DNA of 64,000 nucleotides from Eubacteriales bacterium (lineage in GTDB: Bacteria > Bacillota > Clostridia > Peptostreptococcales > Anaerovoracaceae), in the NCBI GenBank assembly GCA_028692105.1, contig JAQUYC010000003.1, positions 31,820 through 95,819 on the forward strand, read 5' to 3'. Made by a program: the position numbers and the translations under genes. Positions 1 through 8,522 of this stretch are shown here, in pieces. Within the stretch, counting starts at the first letter, position 1; each line of letters opens with the position of its first letter. The notes beneath the pieces are model-generated. The model did not search any database. It was not told the origin of the DNA and saw nothing but the letters and a program-made list of their open reading frames with translations.

Positions 1-1
1 A

Positions 2-313
2 ACTAAAAGTTCCGGTGTCGTCAGAATACTAAAGGATCTGGATTCCGGAATTGAGGACTTGAATGTAGTCATTGTTGAGGATATTATAGATTCAGGGGTC
101 ACACTCCATTATCTGAGAGATTACCTTATGGGCAGAAAACCAAAGTCATTGAAGATCTGCACACTGCTGGACAAGCCGGAACGCAGAGAGGCGGATATTC
201 TGCCTGACTATGTCGGTTTCGAAGTGGAAAATAAATTTATTGTAGGCTACGGATTGGACTGTGACCAGAAATACAGAAATCTTCCATACATAACCTGCCT
301 TGAAGAGGCATGA
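2..313 (+). CDS. hpt: Hypoxanthine phosphoribosyltransferase, 3' part (5' end outside window)
   Basis: The reading frame is open from base 2 to the stop at 311-313, so this is the C-terminal ~103 residues of a gene that begins before the window. It contains the PRPP-binding loop [14 protein letters not shown], followed by the LLDKPERR and [17 protein letters not shown] segments typical of bacterial HGPRT. The enzyme converts hypoxanthine (and guanine) plus PRPP into IMP (GMP) in cytosolic purine salvage. A TTG at 59 also opens a reading frame, but it lies inside the conserved domain, so it is not the start. The next gene follows after 43 bases with its own ribosome binding site. Confidence 0.9.
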   Translation, partial: TKSSGVVRILKDLDSGIEDLNVVIVEDIIDSGVTLHYLRDYLMGRKPKSLKICTLLDKPERREADILPDYVGFEVENKFIVGYGLDCDQKYRNLPYITCLEEA

Positions 314-356
314 GAGAACGTTGTTACAATTTATATTTAAAAAGGAGAAATAAAAA

Positions 357-926
357 ATGGGTTACAAAGCAGAAGTAGGATTATCAAACAAACACTTGCA
401 CTTAAGCAAAGAAGACGTTGAAACATTATTCGGAAAGGGACATGCTTTAACTCCGACAAAAGATCTGAAGCAGCCCGGACAGTTTGCAAGCGATGAAAAA
501 GTTGACATCGTAGGCCCTAAAGGAACATTAAAGGGCATCAGAGTTTTAGGACCCATACGTCCCGAAACGCAGATTGAACTTTCCATGACAGATGCAAGAA
601 CCATAGGAATTGCTGCTCCGGTAAGAGAATCCGGAAAATTAACAGGAACACCGGGAGTGAAGCTTGTAGGTCCTGAAGGTGAAATTGAAATAGATCATGG
701 AACCATAATCGCATTAAGACATATCCACCTGTCACCTGCGCAGGCGCTTGAAGCCGGAGTGAAGGATAAAGATGTAGTTAGCATTAGATTTGGAGGCGAA
801 AGAGGGCTGATTTTTGATAACGTGCTTGTTCGTTCCGGAGAAGCTCATGAGAGGGAAATCCATCTTGATACGGATGAAGGCAACGCTGCAGGTCTGAAAA
901 ATGGCGATGTTGGTGAGATCATATAG
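357..926 (+). CDS. pduL: PduL-type phosphate acyltransferase (phosphotransacylase)
   Basis: The 189-aa product has the two-domain PduL pattern, each half carrying a His-rich metal motif: NKHLHLS (residues 11-17) and RHIHLS (121-126). GPIRPETQIEL follows the first half and EREIHLDTDEGNAAG the end. These histidines bind the zinc ions in characterised members. The family exchanges CoA and phosphate on short acyl groups (propionyl-CoA or acetyl-CoA to acyl phosphate). There is no N-terminal encapsulation peptide and no microcompartment gene nearby, so a free cytosolic enzyme making acetyl-phosphate for ATP generation is likely (inference). The start is supported by AAAGGAG 6-8 bases upstream of ATG. 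Acyl specificity cannot be read from the sequence. Confidence 0.88.
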   Translation: MGYKAEVGLSNKHLHLSKEDVETLFGKGHALTPTKDLKQPGQFASDEKVDIVGPKGTLKGIRVLGPIRPETQIELSMTDARTIGIAAPVRESGKLTGTPGVKLVGPEGEIEIDHGTIIALRHIHLSPAQALEAGVKDKDVVSIRFGGERGLIFDNVLVRSGEAHEREIHLDTDEGNAAGLKNGDVGEII

Positions 927-1024
927 TGAGTCGGAAATTCTCTACAGCCGCTTTATAAAGAGGTGAATATCACACTTTAGTATAAATATATATTGAGGCA
1001 AGAAATCTTCGAACAGGAGACGAT

Positions 1025-1684
1025 ATGAAAGAATTAAACCGGTACTTTGACCATACCTTATTAAAGCCGGAAGCAACGGAAGATGATATCAACAAGCTTT
1101 GCGGCGAAGCACGCGAATACGGCTTTTATGCTGTCTGCGTTAATTCATGCTATGTTCCGCTTGCTGCTGAACTGCTGGAAGGGTCGGACGTTAAAGTCGC
1201 ATCTGTAGTGGGTTTTCCTTTAGGTGCCTGTAGCATGGATGTGAAAGCGTTTGAAACTGAATGGGTCTGCAGCGAGGGAGCAAAGGAAATCGACATGGTC
1301 ATCCATGTGGGTGCTCTTAAGGAAGGGCGATATGACTATGTAAGACAGGATATAGCAACAATCGTAGCTGTCGCTATGGAGTATAATGCCATAGTAAAGG
1401 TCATATTAGAGACTTGCTTGCTTACTGATGAAGAAATCGTCAAAGCCTGCGAACTATCCATAGAGGCTGGAGCCTCATTTGTTAAGACTTCAACCGGGTT
1501 TTCCATAGAAGGGGCCACAGCCCGCCACGTAGCACTTATGAAGAAGACTGTAGGCAATAATCTTCAGGTCAAGGCTTCCGGCGGAATACGCGATCTTGCT
1601 AAGACCAGGGAGATGATCGAAGCAGGGGCCGATAGGATCGGAGCGAGTGCGTCTGTTGAAATTTTCAAGGAAAGCATGAAATAA
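1025..1684 (+). CDS. deoC: Deoxyribose-phosphate aldolase
   Basis: 219 aa, the normal length for a bacterial DeoC TIM barrel. Visible catalytic elements are the Schiff-base lysine K154 in FVKTSTG, the second lysine K183 in VKASGGIRD, and the proton-relay aspartate D90 in KEIDMVI. It cleaves 2-deoxyribose-5-phosphate to glyceraldehyde-3-phosphate and acetaldehyde in the cytosol, the last step of deoxynucleoside catabolism. It follows pduL by 98 bases on the same strand. The acetyl-CoA derived from acetaldehyde could feed the phosphotransacylase next door (inference). A GGAGA sequence precedes the ATG. A nested hairpin with a T-run follows the stop. Confidence 0.95.
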   Translation: MKELNRYFDHTLLKPEATEDDINKLCGEAREYGFYAVCVNSCYVPLAAELLEGSDVKVASVVGFPLGACSMDVKAFETEWVCSEGAKEIDMVIHVGALKEGRYDYVRQDIATIVAVAMEYNAIVKVILETCLLTDEEIVKACELSIEAGASFVKTSTGFSIEGATARHVALMKKTVGNNLQVKASGGIRDLAKTREMIEAGADRIGASASVEIFKESMK

Positions 1685-1697
1685 AAGATTGTAATAT

Positions 1698-1808
1698 AGA
1701 GAATCCCATATATATTCACAATTCACTCAGCCGAGAATGTATTATCCTATAATAAGGTGCATTCTCGGCTTCGAAGTCATTGCTAAATATATCTGGGATT
1801 CTCTTTTT
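1698..1808 (+). terminator. Nested double hairpin with T-run after deoC
   Basis: An outer perfect 11-bp stem pairs AGAGAATCCCA (1698-1708) with TGGGATTCTCT (1794-1804) and is followed by TTTTT. Inside it, a second perfect 11-bp stem pairs AGCCGAGAATG (1729-1739) with CATTCTCGGCT (1760-1770). The outer stem plus T-run is a plausible intrinsic terminator between the convergent deoC and ABC operons, although its large loop is unusual. Confidence 0.6.
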
Positions 1809-1862
1809 GTTCAGTGCATTATTATTTCAACTCATTATTATTCAAAATGGACTTCGCTGGCG

Positions 1863-1938
1863 CATGGCATATTTTCATAGAAAACCGTCCGAGCGCATTT
1901 TGCACGGCGCGAGCATGTTTTCGAGAAAATATCCCATG
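1863..1938. repeat. Imperfect long hairpin downstream of the ABC permease
   Basis: CATGGCATATTTTC (1863-1876) pairs with GAAAATATCCCATG (1925-1938) with one mismatch; GAAAAC (1880-1885) pairs with a GTTTTC inside. The minus-strand permease ends at 1943, so the structure lies immediately downstream of it and could protect or end that transcript. The core GAAAACCGTCC (1880-1890) recurs inverted at 55006-55016. Confidence 0.5.
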
Positions 1939-1942
1939 TGTT

Positions 1943-3154
1943 TTATTCGTATCTGAGCGCTTCAATGGGATCCAGTTTTGCTGCTTTTCTTGCAGGGTAG
2001 AGCCCGAAGAACATTCCTACGATTGCGGAAAAGCCAACTGCAAGCAGGATCACACCAGGTTCTATCACGACAGCAATATTCGCAAAGCTCATGCCGGCGG
2101 CAGCTATGCCAACTCCTAAAATCGTGCCAATGATGCCTCCGATAGCGGAAAGTATCATCGCCTCAATCAAAAACTGCATCAAGATATCTCTGGTTCTTGC
2201 ACCCAAAGACTTCCTGATCCCAATCTCTCTGGTGCGTTCTGTAACCGATACGAGCATGATGTTCATAATACCAATACCGCCTACAATGAGTGAAATAGCA
2301 GCAATGGCACCTATAGCCAGAGAAAGAGTGCCGAGTACAGTGTTTATTTGTGTCATCTGAGATTCAGATGAATCATATTTATAAAAGGCAGGATCATTAT
2401 CCTTTATCCTTGCAAGATAACTTGTAAATTCGTTCCCTAAAGTATCCAGGTTCTTTCCCTCAATGGTGTAAAGTTCTATAAAATTAGTTGCAGGATCGCC
2501 GGCCTGCAAGGTAGTATAAGGCACGTAGGTAGAGTAGGAGTCACTCATGAACATATCTTGAAACATGCTGGGCGGGACTTCATAAACCCCAACTATGGTC
2601 AAGTCCTTCATCTCATCATTTATTATGACGCTTAGAGTTTCTCCAATTGGGTCTTCTTTGTTAAAGAAATACAAGGCAGCATCTTTCTCAATAACTATAC
2701 GGTCTTTTCCTCCCTGCACATCGCTTCCATTTATCATACGCCCATGGAGGATGACCATATTCGTAAATTGGTTATACCCTGCATTCACGCCATACAGGCT
2801 GAGTTTACCTTCTTGACGACCGACCTTTGTATCACTGTTTATTGTCATATATGGGGCGACATATAAAATATCATCCGGAAATCTGTCCTTCAGCGCTTCG
2901 ATGTCCTCAGGCATGAACAGGTCGGCATAATCGACACCGTCCTGAGTCATCTCCCAATTGGGATAAATGTACATATAATTCATTCCGTATGCTTCAAACT
3001 CTTTTCCGACAGCTCCCTTTGCACTTGCGCCGATCGAGGTAATGGCAATAACGGAACTGATGCCTATGATAATGCCAAGCATGGTCAGGAAAGATCGCAT
3101 TTTATTACTTTTTATGGAGGTAAAAGCAAGGCGGATATTCTCAAGAATCAGCAT
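1943..3154 (-). CDS. MacB-type ABC transporter permease (FtsX-like)
   Basis: About 403 aa. An N-terminal cytoplasmic helix and one transmembrane segment (around residues 16-40) lead to a ~220-residue extracytoplasmic MacB periplasmic-core domain. Three C-terminal transmembrane segments follow, with the conserved VTERTREIGIRKSLGA loop of the FtsX/MacB permease family. ATG at 3154 is preferred over 3169 because GGGAGGTGG lies 4-5 bases before it. It overlaps the end of the upstream ATPase gene, implying translational coupling. With the ATPase and the membrane-fusion protein it forms a MacAB-like mechanotransmission exporter in the cytoplasmic membrane. Substrates in Gram-positives are usually peptides or drugs, and nothing here identifies this one. 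Confidence 0.85.
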   Translation of the reverse strand: MLILENIRLAFTSIKSNKMRSFLTMLGIIIGISSVIAITSIGASAKGAVGKEFEAYGMNYMYIYPNWEMTQDGVDYADLFMPEDIEALKDRFPDDILYVAPYMTINSDTKVGRQEGKLSLYGVNAGYNQFTNMVILHGRMINGSDVQGGKDRIVIEKDAALYFFNKEDPIGETLSVIINDEMKDLTIVGVYEVPPSMFQDMFMSDSYSTYVPYTTLQAGDPATNFIELYTIEGKNLDTLGNEFTSYLARIKDNDPAFYKYDSSESQMTQINTVLGTLSLAIGAIAAISLIVGGIGIMNIMLVSVTERTREIGIRKSLGARTRDILMQFLIEAMILSAIGGIIGTILGVGIAAAGMSFANIAVVIEPGVILLAVGFSAIVGMFFGLYPARKAAKLDPIEALRYE

Positions 3155-3963
3155 GGTTCCACCTCCCATTTGATACCATCCGGGATACCCTCTTTAATCC
3201 CATCTTGGATTTCCTCTTTAATCCTATCTTGGATTTCCCCTTTAATCTTATCCTGGATTTCCCCTTGGATATCCACTTTGATCTCATCTTTGATGATATG
3301 ACCATCCCTGAAAGTAATAATTCGGTCCGAAAATTCAGCTATATCACGCTCATGGGTTACTATGATCACCGTTTTACCTTCCTGTCGGTTCAGCTTGCAG
3401 AATATATCCATGATCTCCACAGATGACTGGGAATCCAGGTTGCCTGTCGGCTCATCAGCTAAAATGATCTGAGGGCTATTTGCTAAAGCCCTCGCGATGG
3501 CTACTCTTTGTTTCTGACCTCCGGAAAGCTCATTGGGCATGTGGTGAGCGCGGTCTTCAAGGCCGACATCTTTTAATAGCTTGCGGGCTCTTTCTTTTCT
3601 CTCCTCAGAACCGATTCTACCGTAAACCATCGGCAATTCTACATTTTTCAATGCGCTTGTGCGTGATATCAGGTTGAAGGACTGGAATACGAAGCCGATT
3701 TTTTTATTACGGACAGCTGACAGCTCATCGTCACTTTTTTCCATAACATCGACTCCCTCAAGATAATAGCTCCCTTCCGTTGGACGGTCCAGGCATCCTA
3801 AGATATTCATCAAAGTCGACTTCCCCGAACCCGAAGCGCCCATCACTGCGATGAATTCACCTGTTTTTATTGTCAGATCTATGGTCTTAAGGGCTTCGAC
3901 CTGAATTTCACCGGTGTCATAAATTTTTGAGAGACCTTCTATTCTAATAAGTGCATCTGTCAT
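3148..3963 (-). CDS. MacB/LolD-type ABC transporter ATP-binding protein with a repeat tail
   Basis: About 271 aa from ATG 3963, which has AAGGGGG upstream; an earlier ATG at 3996 would overlap the preceding gene. Residues 1-225 are a standard ABC ATPase with Walker A GASGSGKST, Q-loop FVFQSFNL, signature LSGGQKQ, Walker B ILADEPTGNLD and the H-loop VTHE. This is the MacB-like subgroup that powers FtsX-type permeases. The last ~45 residues are unusual: a charged tail built of eight-residue units of the form EIQDxIKx encoded by 24-bp DNA repeats. The family normally ends shortly after the H-loop. The gene sits between the membrane-fusion protein (10 bases apart) and the permease (overlap). Confidence 0.88.
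   Translation of the reverse strand: MTDALIRIEGLSKIYDTGEIQVEALKTIDLTIKTGEFIAVMGASGSGKSTLMNILGCLDRPTEGSYYLEGVDVMEKSDDELSAVRNKKIGFVFQSFNLISRTSALKNVELPMVYGRIGSEERKERARKLLKDVGLEDRAHHMPNELSGGQKQRVAIARALANSPQIILADEPTGNLDSQSSVEIMDIFCKLNRQEGKTVIIVTHERDIAEFSDRIITFRDGHIIKDEIKVDIQGEIQDKIKGEIQDRIKEEIQDGIKEGIPDGIKWEVEPC
3193..3264 (-). repeat. Three 24-bp tandem repeats inside the ATPase gene
   Basis: Units at 3193-3216, 3217-3240 and 3241-3264 all begin TTTAATC and share TCTTGGATTTCC, differing at a few bases; degenerate partial copies flank them on both sides. The unit length is a multiple of three, so copy-number change would keep frame. It encodes the EIQDxIKx octads at the C-terminus of the ATPase. 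Confidence 0.8.
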
Positions 3964-3973
3964 AATAACCCCC

Positions 3974-5068
3974 TTAATTAGCAGGGGCAGGAGCAACTTC
4001 CATACCGTCTATCATATCAAATGTCGGGTTAAGGACTACCAGATCGCCTGCCTTAAGGTCACCTGAGCGTATCTCAACGTTGAAATCTCCCTCAAGGCCA
4101 AGTTCAACAGGGATCTTTTTCAGCGCATTGACATTTAGAACCATTACGTAGCTTTCTCCGGTATTGGGATCCTCAAGCAGCGAATCGATCGGAGCAGATA
4201 AAACATCGTCTTTTTTCTCTATCTCGATCTTAGCTTTAGCAGTTACTCCAGCGATCAGTTTCTGATTGCCTTTATTAACATCGATTTGCACCGGTATAAC
4301 CATTTCTTTTGAAGTGGCATCCTTTTGTTCACCTGTCGGTGAGATTCTGGAAACGGTTCCTTCCGTGCTCTCTTTGCCTAAAACTTCCGCTGTGATCGTA
4401 ACCTTTTGCCCTACCCGAATCTTGCTGATATCATATTCGCTGATTCTGACATCCATTTTCAGGTTCTGAAGGTCCTCCACAATAAACATAGGTTCACTGT
4501 TATCAGTGTCATTGGCATAGCGGCCGATGTTGACATTGACTCTTGTTACGGTACCGTCTATCGGGCTTTTTATATTTACCTTATCGGAAACGTTAAGCGA
4601 ATCGACTGTTATCCTGTCACTTTTATATGCGTTTTCAGCACGTATAAATTCTTCCTTGGAAATAGCGCCTTCTTCATAAAGACTTTTTGCAGCTTCATAT
4701 TTAAATCTGGATTCATTTAGCGCACTTGCTGCTTTTTGATAATCATCCTGCAATTCCTCCGAATCAAGCACAGCAAGAACCTGGTCCTTTTTGACAATAT
4801 CACCTTCCTCGACCAGAATGGAAACAATCTCATAGTTCAGCGATGTTGCGACATCTGCAGATTGGGAGCCTTGTATGGTTCCCTTTATTGTAACTGCCTG
4901 TTCAATATCCATACGCTCAACCGTACCGGTAGTTACTTGCGTAGCCGGTTCTCCCCCTGATGTAAGACCTAAGGCTGCTATTATCGCAATCATAAGTATA
5001 ATCGCGATGATTGTAACGATAAGTATCCTTTTCTTTTTTTTGCTCATGGGCTTCCCTTTACGAAACAT
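3974..5068 (-). CDS. Membrane-fusion (HlyD/RND-type adaptor) protein of the MacAB-like exporter
   Basis: 364 aa. A basic N-terminus and one transmembrane segment (about residues 14-36) anchor it. A split biotinyl-lipoyl-like barrel follows (SILVEEGDIVKKDQVLAVLDS and the second half DKVNIKSPIDGTVTRVNV) around a short helical hairpin, then a beta-barrel and a membrane-proximal domain ending in LKAGDLVVLNP. This is the order seen in MacA-like adaptors. In Gram-positives they sit outside the membrane beside a MacB permease. ATG 5068 has a strong AGGGGAGG five bases upstream; an internal ATG at 5047 is a weaker alternative. It is first of the three-gene minus-strand operon ending at 1943. Confidence 0.87.
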   Translation of the reverse strand: MFRKGKPMSKKKKRILIVTIIAIILMIAIIAALGLTSGGEPATQVTTGTVERMDIEQAVTIKGTIQGSQSADVATSLNYEIVSILVEEGDIVKKDQVLAVLDSEELQDDYQKAASALNESRFKYEAAKSLYEEGAISKEEFIRAENAYKSDRITVDSLNVSDKVNIKSPIDGTVTRVNVNIGRYANDTDNSEPMFIVEDLQNLKMDVRISEYDISKIRVGQKVTITAEVLGKESTEGTVSRISPTGEQKDATSKEMVIPVQIDVNKGNQKLIAGVTAKAKIEIEKKDDVLSAPIDSLLEDPNTGESYVMVLNVNALKKIPVELGLEGDFNVEIRSGDLKAGDLVVLNPTFDMIDGMEVAPAPAN

Positions 5069-5240
5069 AAATGCCTCCCCTTTGATATCAAAATATTTTT
5101 TAAACTCTGTTAATCTACTCCTGCATTATATCATGATAAACACCGGTAAATCCTTAAAATTATATTAAATATTGCCGCATTATATCGGCTCGATACGGAG
5201 AAAATAGAATATGTGCCTGTGCAGCATTATTTTTTTAGTG

Positions 5241-5246
5241 TATAAT
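5241..5246 (+). promoter_or_regulatory. Candidate -10 box for lgt
   Basis: TATAAT lies 60 bases before the lgt start in an AT-rich divergent region (5069-5305). No convincing -35 is present at 17-18 bp (TGTGCA at 5218 matches only three positions), so this is a weak call. Confidence 0.3.
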
Positions 5247-5305
5247 AATTAAGATTGATATCAGCACGAGCAGTGTAAAATAACGAGGAGAAGGAGGAAG
5301 GGGTC

Positions 5306-6058
5306 ATGCCTGCACCAAATCCGGTCGCGTTTACAGCTTTCGGGATCGAAATCATGTGGTATGGAATCATCATCGCAGCCGCAATGGTCATTGCTGTAGT
5401 TATTGTTTATCGAAGAGCACCCGTACACAATATTCCGTCGGAAAAGACTTTAGATTTTGTATTGGTTTGCATTCCTGCCGGTATCATAGGTTCAAGACTC
5501 TACTATGTAGTCTTCAATTGGGAATACTATGCAGGTGATATATACAAGACCATAAACATCAGAAGTGGAGGGCTTGCAATCCACGGAGGACTTATATTTG
5601 GACTTCTTGCCGCTGTATTGCTATGCATTCTGTGGAATATAAAACCTTTAAATCTATTGGATCTTGCCGCGCCGGCTATAGCCATCGCACAATCCATAGG
5701 ACGCTGGGGAAACTACTTTAATGAGGAAGCACACGGAGGACCTACTGACCTTCCATGGGCGATGTCCATAGACGGACAGATGGTGCACCCCACTTTTCTA
5801 TATGAATCCATATGGTGCTTTCTTTTGTTTATTATTCTCATATTTGTCGACAACAATCGAAAGTTCGAAGGACAGACCTTCTTTTTATATGGGATACTAT
5901 ATTCGTTTGAGAGATTTTTTGTTGAGGAACTGCGTACAGACAGTCTGATGCTTGGCCCATTTAAGCAGGCACAGCTGCTGAGTGCCACAGTGTTTATAGT
6001 TTTTATCATCGTCTATATTATGTTGAGACGAAAAAATCGCAACAGGTTATTTTATTAA
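5306..6058 (+). CDS. lgt: Prolipoprotein diacylglyceryl transferase
   Basis: 250 aa, seven-helix membrane enzyme. Family signatures are in order: RSGGLAIHGG with essential H93, the Lgt signature GRWGNYFNEEAHGG with R133, HPTFLYES, and ERFFVEELRTDSL with the conserved late arginine. It moves diacylglycerol from phosphatidylglycerol onto the lipobox cysteine of prolipoproteins. The DUF4430 lipoprotein at 16622 would be a substrate. A strong ribosome binding site (GGAGAAGGAGG) precedes ATG 5306. The gene reads away from the exporter operon and ends in a hairpin terminator. Confidence 0.95.
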   Translation: MPAPNPVAFTAFGIEIMWYGIIIAAAMVIAVVIVYRRAPVHNIPSEKTLDFVLVCIPAGIIGSRLYYVVFNWEYYAGDIYKTINIRSGGLAIHGGLIFGLLAAVLLCILWNIKPLNLLDLAAPAIAIAQSIGRWGNYFNEEAHGGPTDLPWAMSIDGQMVHPTFLYESIWCFLLFIILIFVDNNRKFEGQTFFLYGILYSFERFFVEELRTDSLMLGPFKQAQLLSATVFIVFIIVYIMLRRKNRNRLFY

Positions 6059-6089
6059 AATTCACCAAGCTTACCTGGGTTGAATTTTT
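6057..6089 (+). terminator. Intrinsic terminator of lgt
   Basis: AAAATTCACC, overlapping the stop codon, pairs with GGTTGAATTTT (one-base bulge) around an 11-base loop and runs into T residues at 6085-6089. Confidence 0.65.
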
Positions 6090-6095
6090 CAGTTG

Positions 6096-6177
6096 CGCAC
6101 CTAACCTCATTTGCGGAGCAAATGTCTGGTAGGTGCCATACAGAAATTGCCTGGCTTTAGCCAGAGTGAAATTTTTC
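6096..6177 (+). repeat. Two further intergenic hairpins between lgt and ychF
   Basis: Hairpin one (about 6096-6138) has arms GCACCTAACC/GGTAGGTGC with a nested CATTTGC-gga-GCAAATG. Hairpin two (about 6145-6177) is AAATT..CTGGCT-tt-AGCCAG..AAATTTTT and looks like a second terminator. No reading frame is evident. Confidence 0.55.
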
Positions 6178-6179
6178 AG

Positions 6180-6213
6180 TTCGCCATCAATTTGTTTCAC
6201 AAATTGGGCAAGA
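6180..6213. repeat. Dispersed palindromic element, copy 1
   Basis: TTCGCCATC, then AATTTG-tttca-CAAATT, then GGGCAAG. It matches, in opposite orientation, the elements at 12626-12663 and 42173-42214. Confidence 0.5.
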
Positions 6214-6230
6214 TAGTATAGGAGAGCAAA

Positions 6231-7325
6231 ATGAAATTAGGTATTGTAGGGCTTCCCAATGTAGGGAAGAGCACACTTTTTAATGCAATAACAAAGGCCG
6301 GCGCAGAAGCGGCCAACTATCCGTTCTGTACTATTGAACCTAACGTGGGAGTTGTGACCGTTCCCGATGAGAGGCTCAGAGTTCTTCACGAGATGTATCA
6401 ATCTAAAAAAACCGTTTATACTACCATTGAATTTTATGATATTGCAGGTCTTGTGAAAGGAGCCTCGAAAGGGGAGGGCTTAGGAAACAAGTTTCTAGGT
6501 CATATCAGAGAAGTTGCTGCAATCGTCCATGTGGTAAGATGCTTCGAAGACTCAAATGTTGTCCATGTAGACGGACGAATCGACCCAATCTCCGATATCG
6601 AGACTATCAACATGGAACTGATATTTTCAGATATGGAGCTGTTGGACAGACGAATACAAAAGACTCAGAAAAACCTGAAAGGGGACAAGAACCTGCAGGC
6701 AGAGCTTGATATCCTGCTCCAAGTGAAGGAAACGATCGAAAAAGGGCTGTCCGCCAGAACGATGGATTTAAGTGAGGAAGAAACAGAATTTGTGAAATCG
6801 CTGGATCTGCTTTCCTTTAAGCCTGTAATCTATGCCGCCAATGTTTCAGAAGAAGAAGCTGTTTCCGAAACAGACAACAAATATGTTGCTGAAGTCAGGA
6901 AATTTGCAGCCTCCGAAGGTTCGGATGTCGTAGTGGTCTGTGCTAAGCTGGAATCGGAGATAGCTGAGCTTGAAGACGAAGAAAGAGCAGCCTTCTTCGA
7001 GGAGCTGGGCATGTCGGAGTCGGGGTTGGATAAGCTGATAAAGGCGTCCTATCATTTACTGGATCTTATATCATTTCTGACCGCAGGAGTGCCGGAGGTT
7101 CGTGCCTGGACCATCAAAAGAGGGACTAAAGCGCCCGGGGCTGCCGGAAAGATACATACGGATTTTGAACGTGGTTTTATACGCGCTGAAACCATCGCAT
7201 ATAACGATCTGATTCAGTGTGGAGGCAATCTGGCCACTGCAAAGGAAAAGGGTCTGGTTCGCTCTGAAGGTAAGGACTATGTGGTCAAGGACGGAGATGT
7301 GATACTGTTCCGGTTTAATGTGTAG
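6231..7325 (+). CDS. ychF: Redox-regulated ATPase YchF (Obg family)
   Basis: 364 aa, the usual YchF length. The G1 loop GLPNVGKST (7-15), the NYPFCTIEPN switch and the G3 DIAGLVKGASKGEGLG are clear. Instead of NKxD the nucleotide-base motif is NVSE, the feature that makes YchF prefer ATP over GTP. A coiled-coil insertion occupies about 130-200, and the C-terminal TGS domain runs from about 280. The cytosolic protein binds ribosomes and is linked to stress and redox responses. Start: AGGAGAG seven bases before ATG. Confidence 0.96.
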   Translation: MKLGIVGLPNVGKSTLFNAITKAGAEAANYPFCTIEPNVGVVTVPDERLRVLHEMYQSKKTVYTTIEFYDIAGLVKGASKGEGLGNKFLGHIREVAAIVHVVRCFEDSNVVHVDGRIDPISDIETINMELIFSDMELLDRRIQKTQKNLKGDKNLQAELDILLQVKETIEKGLSARTMDLSEEETEFVKSLDLLSFKPVIYAANVSEEEAVSETDNKYVAEVRKFAASEGSDVVVVCAKLESEIAELEDEERAAFFEELGMSESGLDKLIKASYHLLDLISFLTAGVPEVRAWTIKRGTKAPGAAGKIHTDFERGFIRAETIAYNDLIQCGGNLATAKEKGLVRSEGKDYVVKDGDVILFRFNV

Positions 7326-7340
7326 ACAGAGGTGGTCTTT

Positions 7341-8522
7341 ATGGGTAAAAACATAGATAAAGACAAGCTTATGGGGCAAAAAACCAATGTGGTACGAGTA
7401 TTGGATCAAGCAAAGATCCAATATAAACAGCATTGCTATGCTGATACAGATGCAGTCTGTGGTCTGGATGTAGCATCAGTACTGAAGCAGGATCCTGAAC
7501 AAGTCTTCAAAACCCTTGTCACAGTTGGTAAATCCGGAGATCATTATGTGTTTGTTATTCCTGTAAACAGTGAACTGGATTTAAGAAAAGCCGCAAAAGC
7601 AGTTAACGAAAAATCTGTCGATATGATCAAGTCAAAAGAGTTACTGCCTCTTACCGGATATATTCACGGCGGGTGTTCCCCAATCGGCATGAAAAAGCGC
7701 TTTGTGACCGTGATAGATGAAAGTGCAATCAAACATAATACCATCATATTTAGTGCCGGAAAAATAGGATATCAAGTTGAGTTATTACTTGATGATTTAC
7801 ATAAGCTAATTCCATTTTTATTGGCTGAAATAACAGACGGCCGCTCTGCCGTCACAGCAGCCCAAATGAAAGAAATCGAAAGACGGTCAGCGGAAAACGG
7901 ATTGTCATACTATGAAATGATGGAAAACGCAGGAAGCGCAGCTGCGGAGTTTATAATGGACAAGATCCCCGCTATAAATAAGAAGATCCTTATCTTTTGC
8001 GGGAAGGGAAATAACGGCGGAGATGGTTTTGTGGCAGGTAGAAAGTTAGCAGAAGCCGGAGCCTGCTGCACCCTGTACCTGGTGGATGGCGAACCCAAAA
8101 CCCGGGATGCGATTACCAATTGGCAACTTTGCCGTGAAAGGGACATCCCGATATACGACATGACTGAACCTGATACTGCGTGGAACAATATGAACGGACA
8201 TAATCAAGAAATAACGACCCTTTCCAAAGAAGCAGATATTATTGTAGATGCCATTTATGGAACCGGATTTGCAGGTGATTTAAGAGAAAACGCAAGGATA
8301 GCTGCGGTTTTGATAAACTCAAGGAACAAGTCCACCCCGGTCTTTGCACTGGACATGCCAAGCGGACTGAGCAGCGACACGGGCGAAGCTGACAGGGATA
8401 CCGTAAGGGCGGATTACACATTAGCGTTTCATCGTTTCAAGCATGCCCACCTGATGGAGAAATGTGATGAATGGGTAGGTCTTGCAGCTTGCATAGATAT
8501 TGGAATTCCCCCTTTATATTAA
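7341..8522 (+). CDS. Fusion: YbaK-type Cys-tRNA(Pro) deacylase + NAD(P)HX epimerase
   Basis: 393 aa from ATG 7341 (AGGTGG upstream; a GTG at 7332 is less likely). Residues ~10-155 form a YbaK/EbsC editing domain with the conserved lysine K57 in VFKTLV and GGCSPIGMKK. These proteins hydrolyse Cys-tRNA(Pro) made by mistake by prolyl-tRNA synthetase. Residues ~165-393 form a YjeF_N (NnrE) domain with LMENAG-like MMENAG, GKGNNGGDGFVAGR, VDAIYGTGFAGDLR and ALDMPSGLSSDTG. This domain epimerises damaged hydrated NAD(P)H. The NnrD dehydratase half, often fused after NnrE, is absent. The frame is continuous, so the fusion is real in this sequence. It starts 15 bases after ychF and ends before a strong terminator. 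Confidence 0.88.
   Translation: MGKNIDKDKLMGQKTNVVRVLDQAKIQYKQHCYADTDAVCGLDVASVLKQDPEQVFKTLVTVGKSGDHYVFVIPVNSELDLRKAAKAVNEKSVDMIKSKELLPLTGYIHGGCSPIGMKKRFVTVIDESAIKHNTIIFSAGKIGYQVELLLDDLHKLIPFLLAEITDGRSAVTAAQMKEIERRSAENGLSYYEMMENAGSAAAEFIMDKIPAINKKILIFCGKGNNGGDGFVAGRKLAEAGACCTLYLVDGEPKTRDAITNWQLCRERDIPIYDMTEPDTAWNNMNGHNQEITTLSKEADIIVDAIYGTGFAGDLRENARIAAVLINSRNKSTPVFALDMPSGLSSDTGEADRDTVRADYTLAFHRFKHAHLMEKCDEWVGLAACIDIGIPPLY

Noticed and set aside
59..313. TTG at 59 as the start of a short gene
   Set aside because: The frame is open to the window edge and upstream codons continue the phosphoribosyltransferase fold; 59 lies inside the conserved domain.
3193..3264. 24-bp repeats as a CRISPR array
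   Set aside because: There are no spacers: units are contiguous, in frame, and inside a gene.
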